Positions 7,488 through 8,134 of a stretch of 8,134 nt of DNA are shown here, piece after piece. Source of the stretch: Bacteroidia bacterium (GTDB lineage Bacteria; Bacteroidota; Bacteroidia; NS11-12g; UBA9320). The stretch is from NCBI GenBank assembly GCA_029253325.1, contig JAQWZS010000086.1, forward strand, positions 1-8,134, read 5' to 3'. The notes under the pieces were generated by a model. The model had not been told where the DNA came from. It was given only the letters and a program-made list of their open reading frames with translations, and did no database searches. Made by a program: the position numbers and the translations under genes. Each line of letters starts with the position of its first letter. The stretch's first letter is position 1.

Positions 7488-8134
7488 TTGAAAGACAAAA
7501 AATATAAAATTGGAGTAATAGGTCTTGGATATGTTGGTTTACCTCTTGCTGTAGAATTTGGTAAAAAATATGATATCATTGGATTTGATATCAATTTAAA
7601 TCGTATTGAAGAATTAAGAGGCGGAAATGATTCAACGCTTGAGGTAGATTCAGAGGGCTTGAAGTCATCTACGCACTTATCTTTTACTTCAGATATTCAC
7701 GATTTAAATGAATGTACCATTTATATAGTCACGGTTCCTACACCGATTGATCAAAATAAGCGACCTGACTTGCAGCCATTAGAAAAAGCTAGTTATGCAA
7801 TAAGCCAAATTCTTAAGAAAGAGGATATTGTAATTTATGAATCGACTGTTTTTCCAGGTTGTACTGAAGAAGTTTGTGTGCCAGTTTTAGAGAAGGGAAG
7901 CGGCCTAGTTTTTAATGAAGACTTTTATTGTGGTTATTCTCCTGAAAGAATAAATCCAGGAGATAAAGTTCATACTGTCACAAAAATTAAGAAGGTAACA
8001 AGCGGTTCTAATGATGAGGTGGCAGAAATAGTTGATCAGTTATATCAATCGGTTATAACAGCTGGAACTTTTAAAGCATCTTCTATCAAGGTAGCTGAGG
8101 GTTCTAAGGTGATTGAAAATTGTCAAAGAGATTT
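7488..8134 (+). CDS. tviB: UDP-N-acetylhexosamine C-6 dehydrogenase, TviB/WbpO type (3' end outside window)
   Basis: TviB-type enzymes are cytosolic and oxidise the C-6 alcohol of UDP-GlcNAc or UDP-GalNAc to the uronic acid with two NAD+, feeding capsule, Vi-antigen or O-antigen synthesis. The first 215 of an expected ~425 residues are present. Visible: the Rossmann motif GLGYVG (12-17) with Asp34 after the second strand; TVPTPID (82-88); YESTVFPGCTEE (117-128); GYSPERINPGD (149-159); and KVAEGSKVIENCQRD (201-215), whose Lys207 and Asn211 fit the catalytic Lys/Asn of UDP-glucose dehydrogenases. The catalytic Cys should lie beyond the window. The wording around TVFPGCTEE and SPERINPGDK resembles TviB/WbpO more than WecC or UDP-glucose dehydrogenase; the exact sugar is uncertain. 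TTG 7488 is taken as start because no ATG occurs in frame between the stop at 7476 and the Rossmann motif, and it gives a seven-residue lead (MKDKKYK) of normal length. It follows the NusG-like gene by 98 bp. Confidence 0.88.
   Translation, partial: MKDKKYKIGVIGLGYVGLPLAVEFGKKYDIIGFDINLNRIEELRGGNDSTLEVDSEGLKSSTHLSFTSDIHDLNECTIYIVTVPTPIDQNKRPDLQPLEKASYAISQILKKEDIVIYESTVFPGCTEEVCVPVLEKGSGLVFNEDFYCGYSPERINPGDKVHTVTKIKKVTSGSNDEVAEIVDQLYQSVITAGTFKASSIKVAEGSKVIENCQRD

Overview
The window is A/T-rich (roughly two thirds A+T by eye) and reads as ordinary chromosomal DNA of a member of the Bacteroidota, most likely of flavobacterial type. The evidence is a secreted protease whose signal peptide ends in the Bacteroidota-style SFG|Q, A-rich translation-initiation regions without a clear Shine-Dalgarno, matches or near matches to the Bacteroidota -7 promoter consensus TAnnTTTG, and a NusG-like antiterminator of UpxY type in front of a sugar-polymer gene. 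The exact genus cannot be read from this sequence.

Layout. (i) 1-1644: the C-terminal ~547 residues of the disaggregase ClpB on the + strand; its start lies before the window. (ii) 1647-3050: on the - strand, a stand-alone FAD-linked 2-hydroxyacid oxidase/dehydrogenase (GlcD / D-lactate dehydrogenase type). It converges on clpB with only 2 bp between the stop codons. (iii) 3051-3089: a 39-bp divergent intergenic region with a perfect 16-bp palindrome. (iv) 3090-6818: a probable two-gene operon of a secreted dipeptidyl peptidase IV (S9B) and a POT-family proton-coupled di/tripeptide importer, closed by a strong intrinsic terminator at 6845-6874. (v) 6886-8134: what looks like the start of a surface-polysaccharide cluster. 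A 167-residue NusG/UpxY-like antiterminator is followed by the 5' half of a UDP-N-acetylhexosamine C-6 dehydrogenase (TviB/WbpO type), which begins with a TTG codon and runs off the window.

How the genes work together. The protease and transporter form one peptide-use pathway: DPP IV trims X-Pro or X-Ala dipeptides from peptides outside the cytoplasm and the POT carrier imports them. The antiterminator and sugar dehydrogenase form another: the specialised NusG paralogue would keep RNA polymerase going through a long polysaccharide operon whose first enzyme makes a UDP-N-acetylhexosaminuronic acid. ClpB (cytosolic protein disaggregation) and the flavoenzyme look like unrelated housekeeping neighbours.

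I see no phage, IS, CRISPR, tRNA or rRNA signal, and no stretch over 300 bp without a gene. No wholly new system is evident. The most interesting spots are the terminator placed 11 bp in front of the antiterminator's ATG, and two 16-bp perfect palindromes at probable promoter positions.
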